This document shows positions 17,089 through 27,049 of a DNA stretch of 64,000 bases, piece after piece (position 1 is the stretch's first letter; each line of letters starts with the position of its first letter). The stretch comes from an uncultured Psychroserpens sp. (GTDB lineage: Bacteria; Bacteroidota; Bacteroidia; Flavobacteriales; Flavobacteriaceae): NCBI RefSeq assembly GCF_947500255.1, contig NZ_CANMRL010000007.1, positions 124,001-188,000 on the forward strand. The letters are read 5' to 3'. The notes under the pieces were generated by a model. The model searched no databases and was not told where the DNA came from. It saw only the letters and a program-made list of their open reading frames with translations. The translations under genes were made by a program, and so were the position numbers.

Positions 17089-17934
17089 ATGAAAACTGCA
17101 AATCAATTATCAAAACTATTGCTATGCCTTATACTACTTTTTAATGCAAATGCAATTGCCCAAGACGAAGATTCAAACTCTAATATGCTGTTACCTTCTG
17201 AAGCATTAACACTTATGATGAATGAGGTGAATATGCATCCAGAAAAGAAGAGGATTGATGCAACTAAGCCCTATCTGCCAAGGGTTATCACTACCGAACT
17301 GTCACGAGAAGAACAGTTCTATTTAGGGGATGTCTATTTTTGGAATTTTATGCCGCAAGAATCATTAGACGCATTTTCTAAAGTAAAGGATGGTAACGAC
17401 GAGATTAGTAGAGCGGCATGGCAACGAATTATGCAAATTAATTTCAGAGCTTTTGAAAAGCATGGGGAAGTTGAAAAGCAGATTTCAGAATTTAGAAAGC
17501 ATTTCAAACCCAACCCTAAAGATCAATACTATATGTTTGAACCCGTAAATAATGTTTGTGGCAAACATGCAGGTGAAAATAATCATAAAAAAGTCGTAGA
17601 GTTGGTAGAGGAAGAGTTAAAAACCATAGACTATAATGGTGCATATCAGTCTTTTTTATTACCTGCCTACCAATTTAACTCATATAAAGTCTTAGGTAAA
17701 GGAGATACTGCTCTTTCACTTCTTGAAAAAGCAAAAAACGGCCTCCAAAATGCCCTTGATAATAGAAGAAATGCAATGCCAGAGAACGATCCAGATTATT
17801 TAATTCACACGAGTAGAGTTCGAGGAATGGAGACTATTGTAACTAATAAACTCAGTTACAAACAAATGAATGATGAGTACGAAAAATTGATTGAATCCAT
17901 TACCAAAGCATATAATTATTTTAAAGGACAGTAA
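17089..17934 (+). CDS. Secreted helical (TPR-like) protein of unknown function
   Basis: The 281-residue protein has a signal peptide (cleavage near NAIAQ, 25). The mature part is strongly helical. It contains one passage resembling a TPR unit (FYLGDVYFWNFMPQESLDAFSKV) and a second near ALSLLEKAKNGLQNAL. I recognise no enzymatic motif. The 129-bp gap upstream suggests its own promoter. It follows the membrane AraC gene and could be its target. Confidence 0.65.
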   Translation: MKTANQLSKLLLCLILLFNANAIAQDEDSNSNMLLPSEALTLMMNEVNMHPEKKRIDATKPYLPRVITTELSREEQFYLGDVYFWNFMPQESLDAFSKVKDGNDEISRAAWQRIMQINFRAFEKHGEVEKQISEFRKHFKPNPKDQYYMFEPVNNVCGKHAGENNHKKVVELVEEELKTIDYNGAYQSFLLPAYQFNSYKVLGKGDTALSLLEKAKNGLQNALDNRRNAMPENDPDYLIHTSRVRGMETIVTNKLSYKQMNDEYEKLIESITKAYNYFKGQ

Positions 17935-18208
17935 TAAAAGAGGTTTTTGTTTTAATTGTAAGAGTCTGTATAATAATGTGTCAGGAATTCTAAAACACTT
18001 TTGTGTCTGTTCTTAAATAGGTAAAACCGTGACCAATACCATGTGTTGTGTTACCAAAAGGATGACTGATGTTATGATTAACAAAATAGACAAAACGGTA
18101 GAAAAAATCAAAAGAGTTGCATGTCGCTAACTGTTACTCTTTTGAGAAGTACATTAAATTGAATTCACTGCATTTTCACTAACATTATCCTTGTAATTAG
18201 CTAAACCT

Positions 18209-19927
18209 ATGAAAAAAAATATAACCCTTAGAATACTCTTAGTTCTGTGTGGTATTACTGTAAATGCACAGCAATATGCTCGTACATACCAAACTAGTCA
18301 ATTTCTAGAATACAGTAAACCAGCAACAATTTCAATAGCACCAATGCAATCAGGTGAGGTTATAAATGTTGATGGTGTTTTGGAAGATGGCTTTGAGAAT
18401 ACAGATGTTTTGATTTCTAAAATTGGTACCAATGGAGAAGTTATTTGGAAAAGAAGATATGGAACACCTGGGAAAACAGAATCAGCAAATAGTGTAAGCG
18501 TATTTGCTCAAGACAATTATGCATTAATTGTTGGACAAATTGAAGTCGGATTTTTTAATTCACAATTTGGACATCTCCTAAAAGATTTTGATGTATTGAT
18601 GTTACTTATTGACACACAAAATGGTGATATCGTATGGTCTAAAAGTTTTGGAGAACCAAAAAGTATTGACAGAGCTTGGTCTATTAAGAAAATCACAGAA
18701 GATGGAATACATTCAAAATTTATTGTTTTGGGTGAAGCGGCAGATTACGGCTCTAATGATGCTAGCCAAAGAACAATGGCGTTTTCAATGAACGGAAATG
18801 GAACCATATATTGGAAAAAGAGATATGTTGAGACCTCACCTTGGGATAATACAGGAGATGTTCCAAACGATGCTGTTTTTGATGACGACGGAAACCTTAT
18901 TCTTATTGGTAATTTTAATGATGAATTTGAAACTGCAGGTTTATTTACCTTAGGCGTTAACCCTGTAAATGGAAACATAACTAACCTATATAAAAGGTTT
19001 GGACATTTTAGTACTATATCTCATATGGGAGCTATTACAGCAGTTGAAGATGGTTTCTTAGTTACCTATGCCTCATATGATTTAATTAGAGATCTAGTAG
19101 AGGAAACATTTCAGTTTGCGGTATTGACAAAGTTGAATGAAAACAGAGAGCCCGTTTGGAGCAAACGATATTCAGCGCAAGAAGGTATGCTCGCATACTA
19201 TGGTGCAAGTATTTATAAGAGAAACTCTATTACGAATACTAATTACGACATTCTTTTAGGCTCATGGAACAATCATACAGCATCACCAATCTTAATGACT
19301 GTAGACGATAATGGAAATATTATAAAATCTCAACGTCAAAACTATGAACAACAAGTTGTTTTTGGCACATATCCAACGACGATGGTACCTGCAATGGACA
19401 ACAATAAATATATTTTAAAAGGGATATCTTCATTTAGGCTCTTTTATCAAAGAGGATATACATTAAGCTCAGTTATAGCTAATGGCAATCTAATTTGTGC
19501 CAACAATTTGGAAATGAAAAGTGGAAACGTCGAAAATAATTTGGTGTTTAGCCCTGAGCGAATTTCTACAGACTTTGGTGAAGTAACTCACCAGAGTTTA
19601 TCAGAATTTCTTATTGATATTAATGAAATTAATTGTGATCAAAATAAAATTGCAAATGGTAATCATTCAAGGTTGTCTGCTTACCCTAATCCAATACCAA
19701 CGGATAAGGAATTTCTTAATGTTGAATATACTGCTTTAAACTCAGGTAAAGCAACCATTACTATCAAGAGCATAAATGGTATTGTCAGTTCAACTCAAGA
19801 GAACTATGTAAAAAATGGAATTAACGTACTTAAATTAAAAGCAGAAGTGTTTAATTTTGGGTTAAATTTCCTTGTTGTAAGTCATGAGAATGGAGATCAA
19901 AGAGTGATAAAAATTATTAAAGAATAA
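18209..19927 (+). CDS. Type IX secreted propeller-like protein
   Basis: The 572-residue protein has a signal peptide (VNAQ, 21). The main part has repeated motifs of the form TNGEVIWKRRYG, NGDIVWSKSFG, NGTIYWKKRY and REPVWSKRYS, about 60-90 residues apart, as in beta-propellers of surface proteins. It ends with a type IX sorting tail (LSAYPNPIPTDKEFLNVEY to the terminal VIKIIKE). Probably it is exported to the surface. The 274-bp gap before it holds no gene I can support. It converges with the module 3 LytTR gene. Confidence 0.82.
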   Translation: MKKNITLRILLVLCGITVNAQQYARTYQTSQFLEYSKPATISIAPMQSGEVINVDGVLEDGFENTDVLISKIGTNGEVIWKRRYGTPGKTESANSVSVFAQDNYALIVGQIEVGFFNSQFGHLLKDFDVLMLLIDTQNGDIVWSKSFGEPKSIDRAWSIKKITEDGIHSKFIVLGEAADYGSNDASQRTMAFSMNGNGTIYWKKRYVETSPWDNTGDVPNDAVFDDDGNLILIGNFNDEFETAGLFTLGVNPVNGNITNLYKRFGHFSTISHMGAITAVEDGFLVTYASYDLIRDLVEETFQFAVLTKLNENREPVWSKRYSAQEGMLAYYGASIYKRNSITNTNYDILLGSWNNHTASPILMTVDDNGNIIKSQRQNYEQQVVFGTYPTTMVPAMDNNKYILKGISSFRLFYQRGYTLSSVIANGNLICANNLEMKSGNVENNLVFSPERISTDFGEVTHQSLSEFLIDINEINCDQNKIANGNHSRLSAYPNPIPTDKEFLNVEYTALNSGKATITIKSINGIVSSTQENYVKNGINVLKLKAEVFNFGLNFLVVSHENGDQRVIKIIKE

Positions 19928-19969
19928 TAGGCATACAATAAGAACGTATTTGGTAATTATTATAGCTTT

Positions 19970-20653
19970 TTATCTAAGAGCTTCTAAAACAGTTTTTCTA
20001 TAGGTTTGACCTATTGGAATATGTTTTTTATTAACAACGACATATTCTTTTGTGTAGGCTTCAATTTCTGAAATGTTAACAATGTAAGATTTATGTATTC
20101 TAGCAAACATGCTTGATGGCAAATTGTTAATGATAGTACTTAGCTTTTCGTAGACTACTAAAACTTCAGTAGTTGTATGCACTTTGATATAATTGCTCAT
20201 ACCTTCAACATACAATAGATCTAAAAAGGACACCTTTACCATTTGCTTATTCACTTTTACATAAATGTATGTACTGTTTTTTGACTCAACATGTTTAGAA
20301 ACTGGCTTAGCTACTTTTTGTACAGCTTTTAGAAAACGTTCAAATGAAAAAGGTTTGAGTAGATAATCTGTGGCATTTAATTCATAACTTTCGATAGCAA
20401 ATTCTCTATGTGCAGTTGTAAATATAATCTTGGTATTCTTATTAATGAGTTTGGCAAAATTCAATCCAGATAATTTAGGCATTTCGATATCCAAAAAAAT
20501 AAGGTCTATCTCATTGTTTTGTATATAGTCTAAAGCTTCAAGTGCATTTTTTGATTCGTTGACAACCTCTAGGTGAGGAACATCATTAACATATGTTCTC
20601 AATATATTTCTTGCCGTTTGTTCATCATCAACTATAGCACACTTTGTGTTCAT
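19970..20653 (-). CDS. LytTR-family response regulator (module 3)
   Basis: The 227-residue protein has a receiver domain with phosphoacceptor D55 (FLDIEMPK) and a YLLKPFSFERF Lys loop, and a LytTR domain in its last about 100 residues (ARIHKSYIVNISEI, HIPIGQTYRK). It overlaps the kinase gene by 4 bp, so translation is coupled. The likely operator is the 21-bp-period pair at 21720-21750 and its plus-facing partner at 21777-21807. Confidence 0.93.
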   Translation of the reverse strand: MNTKCAIVDDEQTARNILRTYVNDVPHLEVVNESKNALEALDYIQNNEIDLIFLDIEMPKLSGLNFAKLINKNTKIIFTTAHREFAIESYELNATDYLLKPFSFERFLKAVQKVAKPVSKHVESKNSTYIYVKVNKQMVKVSFLDLLYVEGMSNYIKVHTTTEVLVVYEKLSTIINNLPSSMFARIHKSYIVNISEIEAYTKEYVVVNKKHIPIGQTYRKTVLEALR

Positions 20654-21669
20654 AAATACTTGATTTTAAGATTAATAGAGAACAGGTGTTTACTGTCATT
20701 TATGGCTAACTCATAATCACTTCCATAAAGTATATCTAATCGTTTTTTTATGTTTTCTAATCCAAGACCTTTTTTAGTATTGGATTCAGTTATATTATGC
20801 GATTTTGAGTTCTTTACTTCAAATAACAACATATCGTTATCTATTTTAAGATCAATTGCGATATCTGCAATCTTTGTTTCATCTTTTAAACTATGCTTAA
20901 ATGCATTCTCAACAAAAGGTACTAAGATTAGTGGAGGTATAGAAATATTCTCGGTAGATTTTGGCTTACTAAAATCAATTGCAACACGATCTTCGAACCG
21001 ACTTTTCTCTAGCGTGATGAAATCGGTCATTAGTGCAATCTCCTTATCTAATGGAATCATCTTCTGGTTGCTTTCATATAATGAGAAACTTAAGAAATCA
21101 GAAAGCTTTAAAATAAGCTCTGGTGTTTTTTTTGAGTTCTCTAGTGATAGCCCATAGATGTTGTTTAATGTATTGAACAAAAAATGTGGGTTGATCTGTG
21201 ATTTTAAATATTTTAATTCAGATTGAAGTTTTTCATTTTCAAGTTCATTGGTGCGTTTCTGTAACTGAGATACTTTCCATACCACTGAAATTCCTATTAC
21301 AAAAATGAGAGGAGAGGCTATAATAACAGTTGATTGTAAAAATTTGTATGGCAACCACAAACCATAATCTCGCATTTCAGGATTTAGAATATTTAGGAGT
21401 TCATAATTAATTATGCGTTGAAAAAAGCCAGCAATACATAAAGTTATTATGGTGTAAACAAAATAGTTCACCACCTTTCCTTTCAGTAAAAACCTAGGTA
21501 ATAAATAGAAATAATTAAAGTAGACAACAGCCAATCGTAAAGGAAGGTTCATTAACTCGTAAATAAAAGCACCTTCGTAATCACCTTTATAGCTCGCTTG
21601 AATTAACGTATAGATAAGAGTATAGGCTATCCAAAATCCTATATGAAACCAAATGTTCAAACTTTTCAT
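20650..21669 (-). CDS. LytS-type sensor histidine kinase (module 3)
   Basis: The 339-residue protein has four membrane helices in the first 135 residues, a coiled coil (QLQKRTNELENEKLQSELK) and phosphoacceptor H162 in INPHFLFNTLNN. The ATPase motifs are PFVENAFKHS and GLGLENIKKRL. On its sense strand a perfect TAnnTTTG element (TAGATTTG, 21681 down to 21674) ends 4 bp before the ATG, so the transcript may be nearly leaderless. It is divergent from the propeller gene at 21861. Confidence 0.93.
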   Translation of the reverse strand: MKSLNIWFHIGFWIAYTLIYTLIQASYKGDYEGAFIYELMNLPLRLAVVYFNYFYLLPRFLLKGKVVNYFVYTIITLCIAGFFQRIINYELLNILNPEMRDYGLWLPYKFLQSTVIIASPLIFVIGISVVWKVSQLQKRTNELENEKLQSELKYLKSQINPHFLFNTLNNIYGLSLENSKKTPELILKLSDFLSFSLYESNQKMIPLDKEIALMTDFITLEKSRFEDRVAIDFSKPKSTENISIPPLILVPFVENAFKHSLKDETKIADIAIDLKIDNDMLLFEVKNSKSHNITESNTKKGLGLENIKKRLDILYGSDYELAINDSKHLFSINLKIKYL

Positions 21670-21719
21670 AGCACAAATCTATTGGATTTATAATGGTTTA
21701 TTTATTGCTTGCCTTAAAA

Positions 21720-21750
21720 TTTATGCAAAGTCCTTAATTCTTTATGTAAA
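21720..21750. promoter_or_regulatory. LytTR operator facing the module 3 kinase
   Basis: TTTATGCAAA (21720-21729) and TTTATGTAAA (21741-21750) are 21 bp apart and differ at one base. The pair lies 50 bp upstream of the kinase ATG, the same distance as in module 2, but the half-site word differs (TTTATGCAAA against TGTTATGAAA), as expected for a regulator with its own specificity. Confidence 0.65.
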
Positions 21751-21776
21751 TAAGACGATTTGAGGAAAAGGCTTGT

Positions 21777-21842
21777 TTTGCATAAGTAAAAATGTGTTTG
21801 AGATAAATTTTATAAAGAGATTTTAAGTTAACTCTAAATTTG
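21777..21842 (+). promoter_or_regulatory. LytTR-type promoter of the 21861 operon
   Basis: TTTGCATAAG (21777-21786) is the reverse complement form of the module 3 half-site. A weaker partner, TTGAGATAAA, follows 21 bp later (21798-21807). TAAATTTG, a perfect TAnnTTTG, stands 27 bp further on (21835-21842), 18 bp before the ATG. The layout equals those before 2343 and 9044. Confidence 0.55.
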
Positions 21843-21860
21843 AAGGTATACCATTAACAC

Positions 21861-22865
21861 ATGAGAAAACATCTTTATTTTTTATGGTTTCTAGCTTTCC
21901 CATTATTACTGATAGGACAAGAGAAATCAAATGCGATTAACAATAGTGAGATAGCATTCAATCTTGAAGAAAAAGACTTGCTTCCAGAAAATATAGCATA
22001 CGACCCGAAAACGGAAACCTACTATGTTGGAAGTACCAGAAAAGGAAAAGTCGTTAAAATAGATAAAAACGGAAACGAAACTGAGTTTATTAGCCCAAAG
22101 CAAGGTGGTTTGTGGATGGTTATAGGTATGAAAATAGATACAAATAATCGTTGGCTTTGGGTTTGTAGCTCTGGAGGAGATAATCTAGTAGGTTATAATT
22201 TAAAGGACGACTTAGACGGAAGACCAGCTGGTGTTTTCAAATTCAATTTGGATACAGGTAAATTGATCAAGAGGTATGTATTAGATAAAAGAGGAGAGGT
22301 GCATTTTTTTAATGACCTCGTTATAGATTCTGAAGGAAATGTATACGTAACGCATATGTTTGATGAACATTCAATTTATACTATTCAGAAAAAAGATGAT
22401 ACGTTATCACTGTTTTTAACTCCAAACGGACTTAAATATCCAAACGGGATTACAATCACAAATGACGATAGATTTTTATTTGTAGCGCATTCTGAAGGCA
22501 TTATGCGTATTGAGGTTGACTCTAAAAAACACCAAGAGATTAAGAACCCAAACTCAGTAAAAATAGCTAAGAGAGAAAGTATAGATGGCGTGTATTTTTA
22601 TATGAATACATTAATTAGTGTACATCCAGATATTAAATCGGTGCAAAAACTGATACTTAATGAAAACTTAGACACCATAATTGGCAATACATTATTAGAA
22701 GTTGGTCACCCAATGATGAATAATCCAACAACTGGAGTGCTTCATAACAGTAGTCTTTATTATATCGCTAACGCACAATTTGGAAGTTTTGATGAACAAG
22801 GCAACTTATTTCCAATGAATAAATTATATCAGCCCATAGTATTAAAAATCAAGTTAGATGAATAA
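21861..22865 (+). CDS. SMP-30/NHL-type propeller protein, secreted
   Basis: The 334-residue protein has a signal peptide (LLLIGQ, 20). The mature part has blades typical of the SMP-30/gluconolactonase/LRE-like superfamily: PENIAYDPKTETYYVGS, KGKVVKIDKNG, FFNDLVIDSEGNVYVTHMF and LKYPNGITITNDDRFLFVAHSEGI. A lactonase-type or purely binding role are both possible. It is the first gene of the module 3 operon and overlaps the next gene by 8 bp. Confidence 0.8.
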   Translation: MRKHLYFLWFLAFPLLLIGQEKSNAINNSEIAFNLEEKDLLPENIAYDPKTETYYVGSTRKGKVVKIDKNGNETEFISPKQGGLWMVIGMKIDTNNRWLWVCSSGGDNLVGYNLKDDLDGRPAGVFKFNLDTGKLIKRYVLDKRGEVHFFNDLVIDSEGNVYVTHMFDEHSIYTIQKKDDTLSLFLTPNGLKYPNGITITNDDRFLFVAHSEGIMRIEVDSKKHQEIKNPNSVKIAKRESIDGVYFYMNTLISVHPDIKSVQKLILNENLDTIIGNTLLEVGHPMMNNPTTGVLHNSSLYYIANAQFGSFDEQGNLFPMNKLYQPIVLKIKLDE

Positions 22866-23709
22866 TTTAAAAAGTTCTAGACGTCAATTTGTTGGAAGTT
22901 CAATTTTTGGACTTCTAGCAGTATCTATCCCAAATGTCACTTACGCATCATCTATAGTTTCTGATGATAAATTAAACCCACAACCAAACAATCGTTACCC
23001 TTCAATTGATGATGAAGTTGTTAATGAGGTTGTTGGTAAATCTCATTTTGATATCGACACAGTTAAGAAGTTAGTTGATAAAAGACCAGAATTAGCTAGA
23101 GCAAGCTGGGATTGGAGTTTTGGAGATTGGGAATCTGCTATAGGCGCTGCATCACATGTTGGAAGAAGAGACATAGTATACTACCTAATGAGCAAAGGTG
23201 CTAGACCAACTATGTATACCTATGCGATGCTTGGTGCATTTGATATTGTAAAAGCTATGATAACCATGACACCTGGAATTGAGTCACAACCAGGACCTCA
23301 TGGAATTAGCTTACTTCAACATGCACGAGCTGGTTTGCGAATGAAGGATACCATGTCTAAAGATAATATCAATAACTCTGAAAAACTGATCGATTTTTTA
23401 AGGTCTTTTAAAGCTCCAGATACTAAAACATATACCGCATTAAGTGAATCTGAAAAGCAGAAATATCTTGGTGATTATAGATATGGAGATGGTGAGAATG
23501 ATGGGTTTTCGATCTCTCTTAATATGAGAAAAATGATATCTCTTGGGAAATTAGGAAAGTCAGGAGGTGGTTTAATTAGAATAGAAGAGCATAAGTTTTT
23601 ATACAATGGTATTTCGTCAGTATACATCACATTTCAGCTTGAAAACAATAGAGTGAAGTCATTGACAGTTCATGAACCAGATTTGGTACTAGTAGCAAAG
23701 AAAGTATAA
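22858..23709 (+). CDS. Tat-exported ankyrin-like protein
   Basis: The 283-residue protein has a twin-arginine signal (SSRRQFVG, then a hydrophobic stretch and an Ala-Ser cleavage site near 31). The mature region has an ankyrin-like pattern (DTVKKLVDKRPELARASWDW, AIGAASHVGRRDIVYYLMSKGA, LGAFDIVKAMI) followed by a small C-terminal beta domain. Tat export means it folds in the cytoplasm first. The start overlaps the end of the propeller gene, so the two products are likely made together and may be partners. Confidence 0.75.
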   Translation: MNNLKSSRRQFVGSSIFGLLAVSIPNVTYASSIVSDDKLNPQPNNRYPSIDDEVVNEVVGKSHFDIDTVKKLVDKRPELARASWDWSFGDWESAIGAASHVGRRDIVYYLMSKGARPTMYTYAMLGAFDIVKAMITMTPGIESQPGPHGISLLQHARAGLRMKDTMSKDNINNSEKLIDFLRSFKAPDTKTYTALSESEKQKYLGDYRYGDGENDGFSISLNMRKMISLGKLGKSGGGLIRIEEHKFLYNGISSVYITFQLENNRVKSLTVHEPDLVLVAKKV

Positions 23710-23749
23710 CCTCATAACCATAATTAAATCAATCAAATATTTCTGTGAA

Positions 23750-25975
23750 ATGCTTTATAGACAAACGTTTATTTTCTTTTTTTTAATCAGTTTTCTTGCA
23801 TTTTCACAAGATGATCTGCCAAAATCTAATGCATCAATTCAACTTGATGGCGTATTAAATGAGACAAGTTGGGATAGTGCATTTGAGTTTAATGGTTTTA
23901 AGCAGATAGAACCAAACCTTGGCGCAAATACTACTGAAAAGGTGATTGTGAAATTTATGTATGACGATCAATATTTATATGTTGGTGCTTACTGTTATTT
24001 TAAAGATCCAAATCAAATCTTTGCAGCAACATTAGAACGTGACAAAACACTTGATAATGATGATTATATTGAGGTTCATATTGATAGTTATAATGATAAG
24101 CTCAATACTTTGGTGTTTAGAACAAACCCATTGAGTGCAAGACAAGATTTTGAAGTTAATAGAAATGGCGATGTATTTAACTTGTCTTGGAACACATTTT
24201 GGGATGCCAAATCAAAAATAAATGATGATGGTTGGAGTGCAGAAATGCGTATTCCTTTCTCGTCATTGCGTTATAATGTGTCTTCGGAAAATATAATGCG
24301 AATTAAAGCAATAGTTAATTATAAGCAAAAAAACGAACGTGTTATAGCACCTCAAAATAACACCGAATTAGCTTCAGCTCAATACCACTTTAGTAACTCT
24401 GAGGAAGTACGTTTTAAAAACTTACCTAGATCAAAGCCATTATATATCACGCCGTATGTGAAAGCAAATGTAATTAGTCAAAATCAATTAAATGCAGATG
24501 AAACAGCCTATGAAAACGAGACTACTTTTTTAGAAGAAAAAGGCTATGCTTCAAATGAAGTACTTGATAAAGTATTGAGTAATTTAGGTTTAGATATTAA
24601 ATATAAACCTAATGCTAATCAAACCATAGATTTTAGTATCAATACAGATTTTGCCGAAGTTGAAGCAGACGATAGAATAATTAATATTTCTAGGTTTCCT
24701 ATTTTTTTACCCGAAAAGCGTCTGTTCTTTCTCGAAAATGCAGACTTATTCAATTCTAATCTGTTCGGACATCGTTTGTTTAATTCTCGACGTATTGGTA
24801 TTGAAGATGGTCAAGCAATTCCAATTATAGCAGGGTTGAGGTATGCTGGTAATTCATCAAAATGGCAATATGGTTTGTTAAGTATGCAAACACATAAGGT
24901 TGAGGGCATCGCTTTATCAAATAATATGAGTGTGACCAGATTGAGGCATACTATTGGGAATTTTGGTTCCAACATAGGTATAATAAACACCAATAAAATT
25001 AATAGAGATAAGAGTAATCATTTGGTAGCTATTGATGCTAATATTAGATTTTCAGATAATATTAGAACACGTTTTACTGTAGGGTCGACATTTGATGATG
25101 TAACAGGAAATTGGAAATCTATGTATGGGGCCGAAATTAATACCTTTCGAGCCAATGGCTTTGGTATCAATTATAGGTTTAGAGAATACACGAAAGATTT
25201 TAATCCAGAATTAGGTTTTGTACCAAGACCAGATACAAAACGGCTTACGTTAAACAATGGTTGGAGAAGAACATACACCAATTCAACGTTTTTAAGATAT
25301 CTAACCTTAGGGCATTATTTCAATAAATTTTGGGTGTCCTCAACTGGTCAGCATGAATTTTTTCAAACTAATATTTACCTCACTGCAATTCATAAAAAAG
25401 GTGCACGTTTTACAATGTTTTTTCCAATATACCAAGAAGATAACTTATATCAAGATTGGAATATTTCCGAAGGCATTACTATTCCTGCCAATCAGTATGT
25501 GATGTGGAAAATTAATCCCATTTTTGATACAGGAAGAGCTAGAGCGTATCGCGCAAACTTAGACATAGAAGTTGGAGAGTTTTATGGTGGTAACCAATTC
25601 ACAACAAATCTTAATGTGTCTTACGATTTTAGTCAGCTATTCAAGGCCGAAATTGGAGGAACTTATAATCAACTTCGTTTCCCAGAAAGTTACGCCGTAG
25701 ATACATCAAGAAAAATTAATTTAAGTCGCTATTTTACTAGACTAAAGTTTAACTTCTCATCAAAATCTTCATTGAATTCATTTTTTCAGTATGATACAAG
25801 AACTGAAAAATTAGGTCTAAATCTGCGATTTAGATTTAATCCAATAGAAGGAACCGATTTATATATTGTTTATAATCACAATGCAAATATTAATCGAGAT
25901 AGTTTGAACCCTAGATTGCCTTTTACAGACAATCAGGTTTTTATTTTAAAGTATTCGAAAACATTTCTTAATTAA
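23750..25975 (+). CDS. DUF5916 outer-membrane protein with CBM9-like domain
   Basis: The 741-residue protein has a signal peptide (FLAFSQ). Residues about 25-210 form a CBM9-like carbohydrate-binding fold (IQLDGVLNETSWDSA, YDDQYLYVGAYCY, WSAEMRIPFSSLRY). The rest is a DUF5916 region rich in alternating aromatic strands, probably a beta-barrel in the outer membrane (PIFLPEKRLFFLENADLF is a typical signature passage). The family is abundant in Bacteroidota and its transport or receptor role is not established. It is the third gene of the module 3 operon. Confidence 0.88.
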   Translation: MLYRQTFIFFFLISFLAFSQDDLPKSNASIQLDGVLNETSWDSAFEFNGFKQIEPNLGANTTEKVIVKFMYDDQYLYVGAYCYFKDPNQIFAATLERDKTLDNDDYIEVHIDSYNDKLNTLVFRTNPLSARQDFEVNRNGDVFNLSWNTFWDAKSKINDDGWSAEMRIPFSSLRYNVSSENIMRIKAIVNYKQKNERVIAPQNNTELASAQYHFSNSEEVRFKNLPRSKPLYITPYVKANVISQNQLNADETAYENETTFLEEKGYASNEVLDKVLSNLGLDIKYKPNANQTIDFSINTDFAEVEADDRIINISRFPIFLPEKRLFFLENADLFNSNLFGHRLFNSRRIGIEDGQAIPIIAGLRYAGNSSKWQYGLLSMQTHKVEGIALSNNMSVTRLRHTIGNFGSNIGIINTNKINRDKSNHLVAIDANIRFSDNIRTRFTVGSTFDDVTGNWKSMYGAEINTFRANGFGINYRFREYTKDFNPELGFVPRPDTKRLTLNNGWRRTYTNSTFLRYLTLGHYFNKFWVSSTGQHEFFQTNIYLTAIHKKGARFTMFFPIYQEDNLYQDWNISEGITIPANQYVMWKINPIFDTGRARAYRANLDIEVGEFYGGNQFTTNLNVSYDFSQLFKAEIGGTYNQLRFPESYAVDTSRKINLSRYFTRLKFNFSSKSSLNSFFQYDTRTEKLGLNLRFRFNPIEGTDLYIVYNHNANINRDSLNPRLPFTDNQVFILKYSKTFLN

Positions 25976-25977
25976 TC

Positions 25978-27045
25978 ATGACAGCTAAAAAAGTCTACTT
26001 CGTTTTTTTCTTGATCATATCTCAATTTGCATTTTCACAGTGGGAATCGAGAGACATAATAACTAATGATAATATTACTTATCCTGAGACCAGTAAGTTG
26101 GCTAAAATATCTCAAACAATAGGTATTACTGAAATTGACATTAAATACCATAGACCAGCTGTTAGAAACAGACAAATATTTGGAAATCTCATTCCGTATG
26201 GAAAGGTTTGGAGAGCTGGAGCAAATGAATCTACTACCATTAAGTTTCAAGATGATGTGATTATTAATGGAAACAAACTAAAAAGAGGGGTTTATGGGAT
26301 ACATATGATTCCTAATAAAACGGAATGGACTATTATTTTTTCCAACAATCATGTGCAATGGGGAAGCTTTTACTACGATCAAAATGAAGATGCACTAAGA
26401 ATACAGGTCAAGCCTGAAGAACATGCTCATATCGAGTATTTAAAATATGACTTTGAAAATTTAAAAGAGAATAGTGTAAATATTGCTTTGCTTTGGGCAA
26501 GTACAAAAGTATCTTTTAAGATTGAAGTTGATGAAATCAATAGCACTCTAGATGTTATTAAAGATGAATTAAGAACTCTGCCACGATTTTCTTGGAGAGG
26601 GAACAGAGAAGCCGCATTATATTGTTGGTTACATAATACTCATCTTGATCTGGCTTTAGAGTTAATTAATAGGTCTATTAGTTATGAAAGAAGGTTTGAG
26701 AACATGTATCAAAAAGCACTCATCTTGGCTTCAATGGGTAAGGGCAATGAATCCAGTATCTTAATGGAAGAAGCCTTAAAACTAGGAAATGAAAATATGT
26801 TTCTATATGTAGGTCGAGAAGCGTTAGGACATCACAATTCACCTAAAAAAGCTATAGAATTATTTAAAATTACCTTAAAGTATTTCCCAGAATCTTATAA
26901 AGCAAAAATGCTTATTGGGAATGCTCATGGATGGATGGGAGAAAAAGAAATGGCTATTAAAGCTTTTAATGAAGCTTTGTTGTTAACTAAAAATGAAAAA
27001 GAAAAAACCAATGTAATGTCTTATTTGAATAGATATAAAAATTAG
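25978..27045 (+). CDS. DUF2911 domain protein with C-terminal TPR units
   Basis: The 355-residue protein has a signal peptide (QFAFSQ) and an N-terminal DUF2911 domain (about 40-180: DIKYHRPAVRNRQIFG, YGKVWRAGANESTTI, GVYGIHMIP). The second half is helical with TPR-like pairs ending AKMLIGNAHGWMGEKEMAIKAFNEAL. It starts 2 bp after the DUF5916 stop. DUF2911 proteins are exported and of unknown function. Confidence 0.88.
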   Translation: MTAKKVYFVFFLIISQFAFSQWESRDIITNDNITYPETSKLAKISQTIGITEIDIKYHRPAVRNRQIFGNLIPYGKVWRAGANESTTIKFQDDVIINGNKLKRGVYGIHMIPNKTEWTIIFSNNHVQWGSFYYDQNEDALRIQVKPEEHAHIEYLKYDFENLKENSVNIALLWASTKVSFKIEVDEINSTLDVIKDELRTLPRFSWRGNREAALYCWLHNTHLDLALELINRSISYERRFENMYQKALILASMGKGNESSILMEEALKLGNENMFLYVGREALGHHNSPKKAIELFKITLKYFPESYKAKMLIGNAHGWMGEKEMAIKAFNEALLLTKNEKEKTNVMSYLNRYKN

Positions 27046-27049
27046 GAAC

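Noticed and set aside
18041-18127. Short frame beginning MCCVTKRMTDV in the 17935-18208 gap
   Set aside because: Only 28 codons, no signal, no neighbour logic. The whole gap shows no other support for a gene.
20750-21157. 135-codon open frame on the plus strand
   Set aside because: It is fully antisense to the conserved catalytic part of the module 3 kinase and has low-complexity Ser/Phe/Ile composition typical of a shadow frame.
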